Positions 35,586 through 45,084 of a DNA stretch of 64,000 nucleotides are shown piece after piece. This stretch comes from CALGDE01 sp964655355 (GTDB taxonomy: Bacteria > Cyanobacteriota > Cyanobacteriia > CACIAM-69d), in the NCBI GenBank assembly GCA_964655355.1, contig CAZZMD010000002.1, positions 1-64,000 on the forward strand, written 5' to 3'. Under the pieces are notes generated by a model that was not told the origin of the DNA, did not search any database, and saw only the letters and a list, made by a program, of their open reading frames with translations. The position numbers and the translations under genes were made by a program. Within the stretch, counting starts at the first letter, position 1, and each line of letters opens with the position of its first letter.

Positions 35586-35604
35586 TTGGGGGCAGCGCCC
35601 CCAA
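35586..35604. terminator. GC hairpin after era
   Basis: TTGGGGGC (35586-35593) and GCCCCCAA (35597-35604) form an 8-bp perfect stem with a 3-nt loop, 26 nt after the era stop. No T-run follows; probably an mRNA-end hairpin or weak terminator. Confidence 0.45.
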
Positions 35605-35629
35605 GCAATACCATCCGTGGACGTACTGC

Positions 35630-36646
35630 CTACTCCTCAATGCGATAACCAAACTCACTCAACTGCATCCGCGACTGCCGCCACCCAGACTGCACCCGCA
35701 CAAACAACTCCAGATGAACCTTACCATTCACCAACCGCTGAATCTGTTGCCGAGCGGCCGTACCAATGGTTTTTAACATCGCCCCCCCCTTCCCGATCAA
35801 AATCCCCTTCTGGGATTTTCGCTCCACATTAACCGTCGCCATCACGCGCGTCGCCTTCTTCAACTCTTGCACCTTCTCAATGGCGATCGCCACCGAATGG
35901 GGCACCTCCTGACGGGTGTGTAATAGGATCTGCTCCCGAATCAACTCCGCCATAATGAAGCGCTCCGGACTATCCGTCACCAAATCCGGCGGATAGTAAT
36001 AGGGACCCGGCTCCAAGCCCTCCACCAAGGAATCTAATAAAGGTGGCATCCCATCCCCCGTCAGGGCGGAGAATTTGATGATCGCCCAACCATTTTCCTC
36101 GGCGATCGCGCGATAACTCTCATCAATGGCATCCCCTGAGTCTTCCGACTGGAGGTCGGCCTTGTTAATCCCGAGAATGGTAGGAACCTTTGCCCGACGT
36201 ACCCAATCGGCAATAAAGCGATCGCCCTTCCCCAGGGGAGCCGACCCATCGACGACAAATATCAGGACATCCGCTGAGCGAATCGCCCCCAAGGCATTCT
36301 GGACCAGGATCTTGCCTAGTTGGTGGTGAGGCTTATGAATCCCCGGCGTATCCACCAAAATTGCCTGGGCATTCGGCAACGTTAGGATCCCCTGAAGCCG
36401 ATTGCGAGTGGTCTGGGCCGTCGGCGAAACGATCGCAATTTTCTGGCCCACCAACTGATTCAACAACGTCGACTTACCCACATTGGGACGGCCCACGATA
36501 CTGACAAACCCAGAGCGAAACCCTTCCGGGGCAGCGGGAATGACACTAAAATTCTCGAGGGCCGCTTCGATGGGATTGGCCACAGACTCGGTATCCGTAG
36601 CGGACTCGGCGGGCTCGGCGGGTAAATCAGAGCTGGATGAAGACAA
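35630..36646 (-). CDS. era: GTPase Era
   Basis: Ribosome-assembly GTPase that binds 16S rRNA. G1 GRPNVGKST at 52-60, G3 DTPG at 99-102, G4 NKAD at 161-164, and a C-terminal KH domain with ILIGKGGAMLKTIG. The start is a TTG: in-frame TAG lies upstream without an ATG between, and an AGAGGAA ribosome site precedes it. A 45-residue acidic extension precedes the GTPase domain, longer than in E. coli Era. Confidence 0.95.
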   Translation of the reverse strand: MSSSSSDLPAEPAESATDTESVANPIEAALENFSVIPAAPEGFRSGFVSIVGRPNVGKSTLLNQLVGQKIAIVSPTAQTTRNRLQGILTLPNAQAILVDTPGIHKPHHQLGKILVQNALGAIRSADVLIFVVDGSAPLGKGDRFIADWVRRAKVPTILGINKADLQSEDSGDAIDESYRAIAEENGWAIIKFSALTGDGMPPLLDSLVEGLEPGPYYYPPDLVTDSPERFIMAELIREQILLHTRQEVPHSVAIAIEKVQELKKATRVMATVNVERKSQKGILIGKGGAMLKTIGTAARQQIQRLVNGKVHLELFVRVQSGWRQSRMQLSEFGYRIEE

Positions 36647-36873
36647 CCTAGGGAAATTCCTCTATATACGATGCGTTCGGGCGTGCCAAAAAGGCGTGTG
36701 GGCCTATTTCCCATTAAACATGATTCGTTGATCCCCTCCAGATCCCACCCCTCCCCTCCAATGGTTCAATAGAAGTGGAAGACAGAAATGAGATTATGGG
36801 CTGGGATTGTGAGCTAGAATTACAACCCTAGGCTTTTCCGCCACGTCTTTTTCACCGCGTTAGTTGAGTTAGT

Positions 36874-37116
36874 ATGCTCGTTCAAATCCTGGAATTTATT
36901 TGGGCCGGTTCGTGCCTAGGTCTGGTCGTACTCGTGCTGTTGCATAGCCCCAAGGGAGACGGTCTCGGCGGCATCGGTGGCCAAGCCCAATTGTTCAGCA
37001 GCACCAAGAGTGCAGAAAATACCCTGAATCGGGTGACCTGGACCCTGGCTATCCTCTTTATGGGGTTGACCGTGGTGCTCAGCTCTAACCTATTGACGGG
37101 TCCCCCCGCCGGTTAA
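36874..37116 (+). CDS. secG: Preprotein translocase subunit SecG
   Basis: 80 residues with two membrane helices and the family core LVVLVLLHSPKGDGLGGIGG, QAQLFSSTKSAENTLNRVTW. SecG is the small third subunit of the SecYEG channel in plasma and thylakoid membranes. Divergent from era; the metalloprotease gene starts 35 nt later and may be co-transcribed. Confidence 0.95.
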   Translation: MLVQILEFIWAGSCLGLVVLVLLHSPKGDGLGGIGGQAQLFSSTKSAENTLNRVTWTLAILFMGLTVVLSSNLLTGPPAG

Positions 37117-37151
37117 AGGCAGAAGCAAAATTAGTTGAAGTTACAACTTCA

Positions 37152-38108
37152 ATGGGTCGTTTAGAGAACTATTTGAAACGGCATTGGATATCACAGTGGA
37201 CCGGGCGATCGCCTCGCTTGGTCCTTGTTTTATTGGGCATCGCCATCACCCTGGCCGTCGTGCTGGGTCAGGGATCACCCTCCCTAGGACTCGACGGTGA
37301 CTTTAAAGGCGATCGCGTTCCCCCCCTGCAATCCCATCCCCTGCCCGAGTCCCTGAAACAATGGCAATATCGCCTGGCCACCGGCGACGATTACATTGAT
37401 GAACTGGATAACCTCCCCATCGGAGGACTGATCTGGTCCGACTTCCCCGTGCGGGTTTATGTGGGCGATCGCGCCAGTCTTAATCTGTCGGAGCTGCCCG
37501 GCGGACAATATCAACGGTGGCAAGACGCCGTGCATCAAAGCCTGGAGGACTGGACCCGCTTCATTCCGCTCCAGGAAGTGGACGACGGGGATCAGGCAGA
37601 TATTCGCTTCTATCCCCGTAAACCGCCCCTCACCCTAGGACTCAATCGCCAACCCCGCCGTGCAGCAGCGGCCCGCGCCATCTTCCGCCTCTATTGGCAA
37701 CCGGTGGGGGAGCTTGCCCCAAACGCAATCCCAGAAACGGTCACCCTAAAACAACAATTCGATATCGACCTCAGCCCTGACCTAGCCTTCCCCCACCTGA
37801 AAGGAAGTGCCGGCCATGAATTGGGTCATGCCTTGGGCATCTGGGGCCACAGCCCCTTTGTGGATGACCTGATGTACTTCTCCCGCACCGCGATCCCCCA
37901 AGGAATTTCCCCCCGCGATATCAATACCCTGATTGCCCTTTATCAACAACCCACCCGCCTCGGCTGGTCCGTGCCGATTCAATCCCCAAACGCGACCGAC
38001 GCAGCCAACCAGACGGTCAAGGTGAGCGAGGCGATCGGGGTAATCGCCCCTTCAAATCATTCCCCCCACCCCAACGGAGCCGCCCGCCAGCCGATATCCA
38101 GCCAGTAG
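37152..38108 (+). CDS. Matrixin-like zinc metalloprotease
   Basis: 318 residues. One N-terminal membrane helix (about 22-40) suggests anchoring or export. The zinc site HELGHALGIWGH is at 222-233, the HExxHxxGxxxH pattern of metzincins, and DLMYFSR follows where the Met-turn is expected. The region before it (DIRFYPRKP) resembles matrixin-type peptidases of cyanobacteria. Substrate unknown. Confidence 0.88.
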   Translation: MGRLENYLKRHWISQWTGRSPRLVLVLLGIAITLAVVLGQGSPSLGLDGDFKGDRVPPLQSHPLPESLKQWQYRLATGDDYIDELDNLPIGGLIWSDFPVRVYVGDRASLNLSELPGGQYQRWQDAVHQSLEDWTRFIPLQEVDDGDQADIRFYPRKPPLTLGLNRQPRRAAAARAIFRLYWQPVGELAPNAIPETVTLKQQFDIDLSPDLAFPHLKGSAGHELGHALGIWGHSPFVDDLMYFSRTAIPQGISPRDINTLIALYQQPTRLGWSVPIQSPNATDAANQTVKVSEAIGVIAPSNHSPHPNGAARQPISSQ

Positions 38109-38652
38109 GTAGCGTCCATATCTCCGTATTGCCCTCTCGATGATGTATCGTTTTGTTACTTTGTCCCCCCTCCCTGAAGAACACCCCAGCCAGAACAGCC
38201 AATCCCTGAACCCATCCCTTACAATCTTCAGTAACTGTGCTGAAGCCTTCCCTACCCAAAGCACTCTGGGGATAGGACGTCCGGTATTCTGCCAACGGAG
38301 ACCTTGTGGGAGTGACGACTCCTTCAGAGGGGGTGGCAGTCATCCATGGCCCCGTGGTTGAGGGTTCATGGCTAGGGCGATCGCTCCAGGGCAGCGGTTG
38401 GGGTGATTGCCGACGGTGGCGTGTCCTATTAAACACATGCAGCGTTCGATGATTCTGCCCTGACTCCCCCGGTGTGGCTTAACCGAGGTTCCCCCGAGAA
38501 ACCCCATCGACCCACAACGCTGTCCATGGCAGCAAGAACACCTTAGGGGGCACCCCCATCCTGGGCGATCGCTATTCCCTGGGACCGATCCATTCCATCG
38601 CCGCCCATTGCCGGTTTCACCCCGCCCGTCAGGTCAGATACTTCAAGTTCCC
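38109..38652. other. Gene-free region upstream of the GAF-PAS gene
   Basis: About 544 nt. A minus-strand frame of 139 codons (38,017-38,436) is dominated by shadow sequence and lacks recognisable features. No repeat array or clear hairpin is seen. The promoter of the GAF-PAS gene should be here. Confidence 0.45.
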
Positions 38653-40038
38653 ATGCAGTCCCCTAATGGCTCTTCCCCATCCCAGCATTCTAAAAATGCC
38701 CCGGGAAATGATAGCGCCCCTCCACCGAATCAGGTTTCTCAACACCGTGAGTCCTCGGACTGGGGCGTCAAGGAACGCAACCTGGCGGCCCGCATTGGGC
38801 GAGGGTTAGCAGCCCGGTCCCGCTCGTCCCAGCAGGATAATGGTCAGGGCAGCGATCACGGCGGCGATCAGGTCAGTGATCAGGATAATGGTGCGGCATC
38901 TAATGGCAGCAATCCCCAAGACACCCAGGGAACACCGCCACCGCCTCGACGGGCGATCGCGTCCAACACCCAGGAAATGGTCCTCACGAATCAAGCGCTA
39001 CTGATTCAGCAGGATCTGTTAACGACCTGGGTTCGCACCGTCCGTATGGGGGCGGGCACATTGATGATTAAGGCCCTGCTGCAACAGATCCTGGAAATTT
39101 GCCAGGAGTGCGTCAAGGCAGAGCAGGGCAGCCTATTTTTATTGGATGACTCCGGTGCGGTCTCCGAATGTCTATTGGCCCGGGGGGCGACGATTCGCGA
39201 GCAAAAGCGGGCGATCGTGGGGCGGATTTTGGATGATGGTTTAGCCGCCTGGGTGACGGAGCACCGCAAAATTGGCTGGATTCAGGACGCGGTGGACGAC
39301 GAGCGGTGGGTGGTGTTGCCCAACCAGCCCTACACGGTGCGCTCTGCCCTGTGTCTCCCCCTCCAGCGGGGGAATCGGATTTTAGGGTTGGTGACCCTGA
39401 CCCATAAATCCCCCCATCACTTCACGGAAGGGGGAGTGCGATTGATGGAAAAGGTCAGCGATGCGATCGCCCTGGTGCTGGAGAACGCCCAACTGTATGC
39501 GGACCATACCACCCCTACCCTGCAGCCCCGCGAGGTCCTGCTCCCCTCGACGGACATGGGACCCCAAACCTCCGCCCGAGCCCTGTACATCACCACAGCA
39601 GACGGCAAGCTTCGGTACGTCAATCGAAAATTTGCCAGCCTCTTCGGCTATCGTCGCCGGGACATCGCCAAAATGGAATCCATCCTGGATTTAATCCCGG
39701 TGGATTATCAAGATCAATTGGTGCAGCAAATGCAGCGCTGCATTGAACAGGACGATACGCCCGTAGACTGCCAAATTTCAGGGCGGCATCGGGATGGACA
39801 CCTTTTGCGGCTATCGTTCTACGCAGAGCGGATCCACTTTGCCCGGCGACCGGGAACCTTGGGCGTCGTTCATCGGATCCCACCCCCTGGGCAGGACACC
39901 AACTATCAACCCTCAGACGAGTCCGATATTCTGTCCATGTACGATCTATCCGATGCCGCCTCCCATTTTTCGGACGTGAGTTCAGAATTTGTCATCGATA
40001 CGGACTTTGATGGGCGCATTACCTCCGCGGGTTCCTAA
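38653..40038 (+). CDS. GAF-PAS sensory protein
   Basis: 461 residues from the ATG at 38,653 (a TTG lies 45 nt earlier). The first 115 residues are low-complexity (many S, Q, G, D, N). A GAF domain follows (LMIKALLQQILEICQECVKA, then EQGSLFLLDDSG.. to LENAQLYAD), then a PAS domain (ALYITTADGKLRYVNRKFASLFGY..). There is no kinase, cyclase or phosphatase domain, so it is a stand-alone sensor or a partner in a signalling complex. The C-terminus is acidic with a predicted disordered end. Confidence 0.83.
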   Translation: MQSPNGSSPSQHSKNAPGNDSAPPPNQVSQHRESSDWGVKERNLAARIGRGLAARSRSSQQDNGQGSDHGGDQVSDQDNGAASNGSNPQDTQGTPPPPRRAIASNTQEMVLTNQALLIQQDLLTTWVRTVRMGAGTLMIKALLQQILEICQECVKAEQGSLFLLDDSGAVSECLLARGATIREQKRAIVGRILDDGLAAWVTEHRKIGWIQDAVDDERWVVLPNQPYTVRSALCLPLQRGNRILGLVTLTHKSPHHFTEGGVRLMEKVSDAIALVLENAQLYADHTTPTLQPREVLLPSTDMGPQTSARALYITTADGKLRYVNRKFASLFGYRRRDIAKMESILDLIPVDYQDQLVQQMQRCIEQDDTPVDCQISGRHRDGHLLRLSFYAERIHFARRPGTLGVVHRIPPPGQDTNYQPSDESDILSMYDLSDAASHFSDVSSEFVIDTDFDGRITSAGS

Positions 40039-40277
40039 ATGTCCCTAGGGCGATCGCCCGTCCCCCAGTCCAATCCCCAAAGCGCCATTAACCCAAGCCA
40101 TCAATCAGGGCTGTGGTCTGGGTTATTGTGGTCTGGGTTACTGAAATGGCGATCGCTGGGAATAGAGTCTGTATGGGGCTTGGGGGTGCACCGGCTAGCG
40201 GGAATGCTGTCCCCCGCTGGCCGCCCCGGTCCAGTCAACTACCGGTACACTAAGGGCAGCATCGAAGGGAGACTGAT

Positions 40278-41687
40278 ATGGGAATGGAGCGCAACGAGCC
40301 AACGGCCGCTTCTGCAACAGTCTCGCGGCGGGAATTGCGGGACTTAGTCCAGGCACAACTGTATGCCCTGTTAACGGAGAATAATTTGCCGGGAGCAAAA
40401 GCGCTGCTTCGGCCCGTTGCGCCGCCGGATATTGCCGATGCGATCGGTGGACTGCCGGAAACGATGCAGGTGTTGGCATTCCGATTGCTATCGAAGGACG
40501 AGGCGTCGAAGGTCTACGAATTCCTGGATTCCAGCGTCCAGCAAGTGCTGGTGGAAGATTTCAAACGCCAAGAGGTTTTGGATATTGTCGATAAGATGTC
40601 ACCGGATGATCGCGCTCGATTATTTGAGGAATTGCCCGCAACCTTGGTGCGGCGGTTGGTCGGCCAACTGAGTCCGGCGGAACGGGAAGCGACGGCGCTG
40701 CTGCTGGGCTATGAGGCGAGCACGGCGGGGCGGATTATGACGCCCAAATATATTTCCCTCAAGGAAGAAATGACCGTCGACCAGGCGCTGATGCGGATTC
40801 GGCGGTTGGCGGATGTGACGGAGACGATCTATTACCTGTATGTCACAGACAATACGCGACAGCTTACGGGGATCGTATCCCTGCGATCAATCGTCACCGC
40901 CCAGCCAGAGGATCAGGTCGCAGATTTGATGAAGCGGGATGTGGTTTCGGTGAACACGGGGGAAAACCAAGAAGAAGTCGCCCGACTCATTCAGCGCTAT
41001 GACTTTTTAGCGGTGCCGGTGGTCGACAGCGAGAGCCGACTGGTGGGCATTGTCACGGTGGACGACATCATCGACATCCTGGAAGAAGAAACCACGAAGG
41101 ACATTTACGCGTTAGGGGGTGTACAAAGTGGGGATGATGATTATTTCCAGACCAATTTATTACAGGTAGCCCAACGGCGGGTGGTGTGGCTATTGGTGTT
41201 ACTGGTGACCAACGGCGTCACCGGGGCCATCATTCGATCGCAGGACGATATCTTGAAAAATGTGGTATCCCTGGCCGCGTTTATCCCGCTCCTAATCGGT
41301 ACCGGCGGTAATGTGGGGGCCCAATCGTCCACGGTGGTCATCCGGGGATTAAATATTGACCGCATCCGATCCGGTCCGTTTCGGGTGATCCAGCGCGAGG
41401 CGATCGCCGGCGCATTGTTGGGACTCATGCTGGGGACGATGGTCTGTGTGGGGACCATATTGTTTGGCTATCCCATGGCGGTATCGATCTCGGTGGGAGT
41501 CAGCCTATTTGCCATTTCAGTATTGGCATCGGTGGCGGGGGCCTCTTTGCCCTTCCTATTCAGCACCTTAGGCTTTGACCCAGCATTAATGTCAGCACCG
41601 TTTATTACGACGGCGGTCGATATGTTGGGGGTCTTGACCTATTTCACCGTGGCACGATTGATGTTGAGCCAGTTCGGCAATATGTAA
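40278..41687 (+). CDS. mgtE: Magnesium transporter MgtE
   Basis: 469 residues: an N domain (alpha-superhelix, to about 130), two CBS domains that sense Mg2+, a plug helix and five membrane segments. Typical landmarks are YEASTAGRIMTPKYISL, FLAVPVVDSESRLVGIVTVDDIIDILEEE, IPLLIGTGGNVGAQSSTVVIRGL with the pore GN, and the C-terminal GFDPALMSAPFITTAVDMLG. Stand-alone gene. Confidence 0.96.
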   Translation: MGMERNEPTAASATVSRRELRDLVQAQLYALLTENNLPGAKALLRPVAPPDIADAIGGLPETMQVLAFRLLSKDEASKVYEFLDSSVQQVLVEDFKRQEVLDIVDKMSPDDRARLFEELPATLVRRLVGQLSPAEREATALLLGYEASTAGRIMTPKYISLKEEMTVDQALMRIRRLADVTETIYYLYVTDNTRQLTGIVSLRSIVTAQPEDQVADLMKRDVVSVNTGENQEEVARLIQRYDFLAVPVVDSESRLVGIVTVDDIIDILEEETTKDIYALGGVQSGDDDYFQTNLLQVAQRRVVWLLVLLVTNGVTGAIIRSQDDILKNVVSLAAFIPLLIGTGGNVGAQSSTVVIRGLNIDRIRSGPFRVIQREAIAGALLGLMLGTMVCVGTILFGYPMAVSISVGVSLFAISVLASVAGASLPFLFSTLGFDPALMSAPFITTAVDMLGVLTYFTVARLMLSQFGNM

Positions 41688-41861
41688 GCCAATACCAGTG
41701 AGTTTGTTCAACTTGGGCACAGCCGAAATTCTGCCAATCACAGCCCATGGGTTCATCGATAAATCCACCAATAAATCCCATACTCCCCAGGAAGCAGAGG
41801 GGCAACGCACTATAATAACCAAGCGCTTGATGAACAAATACAACGAATTGTATACATCCCC

Positions 41862-42848
41862 ATGGGTCTTCCTTTGCTGCTGGGTTTGCTGATTGGTCTG
41901 CCCATCCTGGCGATCGCCGTATACCTGATCACCCCCCGCCAATACGAATCCGCCGACTCCGTCGCCCAATCCTATGACGACTGGACCAACGACGGCATCC
42001 TGGAATTCTATTGGGGAGAGCACATCCACCTGGGCCATTACGGCAGCCCCCCGGGATCAAAAAATTTCCTGCAAGCCAAAGCCGATTTTGTTCATGAAAT
42101 GGTGAAATGGGGTGAATTGGATGCCCTGCCCGCTGGCACCACCGTGCTCGATGTGGGCTGCGGCATTGGCGGCAGCAGTCGCATCCTGGCGAAGGATTTT
42201 AGTTTCAATGTCACCGGCGTCACCATCAGCCCCCAGCAAGTCGCCCGCGCCACTGAACTCACCCCCGACGGCGTCACCGCAAAATTTGCCGTCGACGATG
42301 CCATGGCTCTATCCTTCCCCGACGCCAGTTTTGACGTGGTGTGGTCCATCGAAGCCGGTCCCCATATGCCCGACAAATCCGTCTTCGCCCGAGAATTATT
42401 GCGCGTCCTCAAACCCGGCGGCATTTTAGTCGTCGCCGACTGGAACCAACGGGACGATCGCCAGGTGCCCCTAAATGCCTGGGAAAAACCGGTGATGAAA
42501 CAGCTCTTGGACCAATGGTCCCACCCTGCGTTTTCCAGCATTGAAGGCTTTGCGGAAGAACTAGAGGCGACTGGGTTTACCGAAGGCAGCGTCACCACCG
42601 CCGACTGGACCCAGGAAACCCTCCCCTCCTGGCTCGATTCCATTTGGCAGGGCATTGCTCGCCCCGCCGGCTTGATCAAATTTGGCGTCTCCGGCTTTAT
42701 TAAATCCGCCCGGGAAATTCCCACCCTAATCCTGATGCGCATCGCGTTTGGTGCCGGGCTCTGCCGCTTCGGTATGTTTAAGGCGGTGCGCGGTCCCGGG
42801 GCAGCGGCAGCCTCCGGCGATCGCCAATCGGAAGCGATCTCTGTTTAG
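41862..42848 (+). CDS. MPBQ/MSBQ methyltransferase (tocopherol/plastoquinone pathway)
   Basis: 328 residues with an N-terminal membrane helix (1-24), then DSVAQSYDDWTNDGILEFYW, SAM motif VLDVGCGIGGSS at 95-106, and the long conserved run FAVDDAMALSFPDASFDVVW, SIEAGPHMPDKSVFARELLR. This is very close to Synechocystis Sll0418, which methylates 2-methyl-6-phytyl- and solanesyl-benzoquinols. Thylakoid or envelope membrane. It lies 14 nt upstream of ktrB, so they are probably co-transcribed. Confidence 0.92.
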   Translation: MGLPLLLGLLIGLPILAIAVYLITPRQYESADSVAQSYDDWTNDGILEFYWGEHIHLGHYGSPPGSKNFLQAKADFVHEMVKWGELDALPAGTTVLDVGCGIGGSSRILAKDFSFNVTGVTISPQQVARATELTPDGVTAKFAVDDAMALSFPDASFDVVWSIEAGPHMPDKSVFARELLRVLKPGGILVVADWNQRDDRQVPLNAWEKPVMKQLLDQWSHPAFSSIEGFAEELEATGFTEGSVTTADWTQETLPSWLDSIWQGIARPAGLIKFGVSGFIKSAREIPTLILMRIAFGAGLCRFGMFKAVRGPGAAAASGDRQSEAISV

Positions 42849-42862
42849 GTCCTACTAATCCT

Positions 42863-44263
42863 ATGAGCCCTGCCCGCACGATTTGCCTGGGATTTCTGGC
42901 CCTAATTGCGATCGGCACCGTGTTATTAATGCTGCCCTTTTCCAGCAGTGATGGTGCCTGGATTGATCCCCTGACCGCCCTGTTTACTGCCACCTCCGCC
43001 GTGTGCGTAACGGGGCTTTCGGTGGTGAATGTGGGCGAATTTTATTCTGGGTTTGGGCAACTAGTTCTCGTTAGTTTGGTTCAGGTGGGTGGCTTAGGCT
43101 ATATGACCGCCACCACCTTTTTATTGTTGTTATTTGGGCAACGATTTGCGCTGCGGGAAAAAATCGCCCTAAAGCAAACTTTAGACACCCCTGGATTGGC
43201 GGGGGTGCGCAATCTGGTGAAATCAATTATTGGTGTGACACTAATTTTTGAGATCACCGGCATCTTTTTGATGTTTATTATCTTCGTCCCAGATTATGGG
43301 GTTGATCGAGCACTTTGGCTCGCCATTTTCCATAGCATAAACTCCTTTAACAATGCTGGATTTAGTCTATTTGACAATAGCTTTACAGAGTATGTTACCC
43401 ATCCCTTTCTAAATGCCGTTGTTTCCGCACTCGTCATCGGGGGAGCCATTGGCTATCAAGTCATTATGGAGATCGTGCTGTGGGTCCGGTCCGGGGAATG
43501 GAAGCAACAGCTTGCAAATTCAATCCCCTGGAGACAGCGATCGCCCCAGCCCCTTGTCCGAGGTATTAACTGCCGGCCTCGAATGAATTTCTCCCTCAAT
43601 TTCAAGATGTCCCTCAGTACCAGTGTCGTCCTTTGGGGACTCGGCTTGGTGACCTTTTTTCTGATTGAACTGACCAATCCCAATACCTTTGGACGATTGG
43701 ACTGGAGCGGCAAATTAATCGCCGCCTGGTTCCAATCGATGACGACCCGTACCGCCGGATTCAATACCATCGACATGGCCGATTTGAGGGTGCCGGCCTT
43801 ATTTCTAACCATCGGCTTAATGTTTATTGGAGCCAGTCCCGGCGGAACCGGCGGCGGCATTAAAACCACTACCATCCGTATTTTGATGAGCTGTACCAAG
43901 ACCGTACTGCGGGGTAAGGAAACGGTGATTTGCTATCGGCGACAGGTGCCAGTTTCGCTGGTACTCAAGGCGATCGCCACCTTTATTGGCTCCCTAGGGA
44001 CTGTCTTGATGGCAACCACATTAATTACTATTTTCGATCCTGAAATTCCATTTATTCAAGTCCTATTTGAAACGGTTTCTGCTTTCGCAACCGTGGGCTT
44101 ATCGATGGGCATTACGGCCAACCTCGCCATTCCTGCCAAACTGGTTTTGGTAGTCACGATGTATTTAGGACGGGTGGGCGTGCTGTTGTTAATGTCGGCG
44201 ATCGTGGGCGAGACCGAGCGCAGTTTAGTGCAATACCCTGAGGAGAATTTATTGATCGGTTAA
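42863..44263 (+). CDS. ktrB: Na+-dependent K+ uptake channel subunit KtrB
   Basis: 466 residues with four M1-P-M2 repeats. Selectivity-filter segments are visible: TSAVCVTGLSV, SFNNAGFSL, TRTAGFNTIDM and SAFATVGLSMGIT. GASPGGTGGGIKTTT is the usual intramembrane gate region before the last repeat. KtrB is the pore; its regulatory partner KtrA is not in the window. Ends 4 nt into the convergent deacetylase gene. Confidence 0.93.
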   Translation: MSPARTICLGFLALIAIGTVLLMLPFSSSDGAWIDPLTALFTATSAVCVTGLSVVNVGEFYSGFGQLVLVSLVQVGGLGYMTATTFLLLLFGQRFALREKIALKQTLDTPGLAGVRNLVKSIIGVTLIFEITGIFLMFIIFVPDYGVDRALWLAIFHSINSFNNAGFSLFDNSFTEYVTHPFLNAVVSALVIGGAIGYQVIMEIVLWVRSGEWKQQLANSIPWRQRSPQPLVRGINCRPRMNFSLNFKMSLSTSVVLWGLGLVTFFLIELTNPNTFGRLDWSGKLIAAWFQSMTTRTAGFNTIDMADLRVPALFLTIGLMFIGASPGGTGGGIKTTTIRILMSCTKTVLRGKETVICYRRQVPVSLVLKAIATFIGSLGTVLMATTLITIFDPEIPFIQVLFETVSAFATVGLSMGITANLAIPAKLVLVVTMYLGRVGVLLLMSAIVGETERSLVQYPEENLLIG

Positions 44264-45000
44264 CCTGTGGTCGCGCTGATTGAAAGCAGGTCGGAAACGG
44301 TTAGAAACGTATAGCCTTCCGCCTTCAAGCGAGTGATAATTTCCTGGGTCGCCAAAACCGTTTGATGGCGATCGCCCCCGCCGTCATGCATCAGCACAAT
44401 CGGTCCGGTGGGACCGGTTTTAATTTGAGCCAAGACCCGCTCTGTAATTTGCGCCGCTGTGATCCCGTCTAGGTAATCGCTGGAATCCACGGCCCACAAA
44501 ATTAAAGACTGTCGGCGGAGCCAGAGATACCAGGGCAAGATCAACAAACGCTTGCCGAAGGGGGGGCGCATCAGTTTGGGTTTGGGAATCCCCAGATCAA
44601 CTAGGGCTTGGTCCGTACGAGCCAGTTCACTTTCAATAAAGGCGGGCGATCGCCACACCATTTCCTGGTGAGAATAGGAATGGTTACCGATTTCATGGCC
44701 CGCTGCCGCCACTTTTTTCACCACGTCCGGATACTTTTCAATGTCGCGACCGGTTTGAAAAAAGGTTGCGGGGACCTCTTCCTTTTCCAACACCGCCAGC
44801 AGATCTAAGGTTTCCGGCAGTCGGGGACCATCGTCATAGGTCAACGCCACCACCGGATGCACATGGAGGGGGGCACCGGACCGGATCCCACGGGCAATGG
44901 AATAGAGGCTCCATACCGGTTGCGCGATCGCCAGCACCAACGCCACCAGCCCCGCCAACAGCCACCATCGCCGTTTCCGAAACCATTTTTTTGTAGTCAT
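44260..45000 (-). CDS. Polysaccharide deacetylase (NodB domain)
   Basis: 246 residues from the ATG at 45,000. A membrane anchor or signal (about 10-35) precedes the NodB domain. Motif 1 TYDDGP (54-59) carries the catalytic base and metal Asp, motif 2 HSYSH (107-111) the metal histidines, then RPPFGKR and LWAVDSSDY; VLMHDGGGDR carries the last histidine. Probably deacetylates peptidoglycan or an exopolysaccharide outside the plasma membrane. Confidence 0.92.
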   Translation of the reverse strand: MTTKKWFRKRRWWLLAGLVALVLAIAQPVWSLYSIARGIRSGAPLHVHPVVALTYDDGPRLPETLDLLAVLEKEEVPATFFQTGRDIEKYPDVVKKVAAAGHEIGNHSYSHQEMVWRSPAFIESELARTDQALVDLGIPKPKLMRPPFGKRLLILPWYLWLRRQSLILWAVDSSDYLDGITAAQITERVLAQIKTGPTGPIVLMHDGGGDRHQTVLATQEIITRLKAEGYTFLTVSDLLSISATTG

Positions 45001-45084
45001 TATTTTGAAGCGAATCTTGAAGCGACTTCTCAAGCCGAAGCTATCTCTCAAGCCATTGTCTCAAGCCATCGTTTGAAACCACCC

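Noticed and set aside
38017..38436. 139-codon minus-strand frame
   Set aside because: Its right part is intergenic and its left part shadows the metalloprotease gene; no domain is recognisable.
44857..45084. N-terminal extension of the cyclase-family protein
   Set aside because: It overlaps the deacetylase gene on the other strand and has no homology; the ATG at 45,085 fits the family start.
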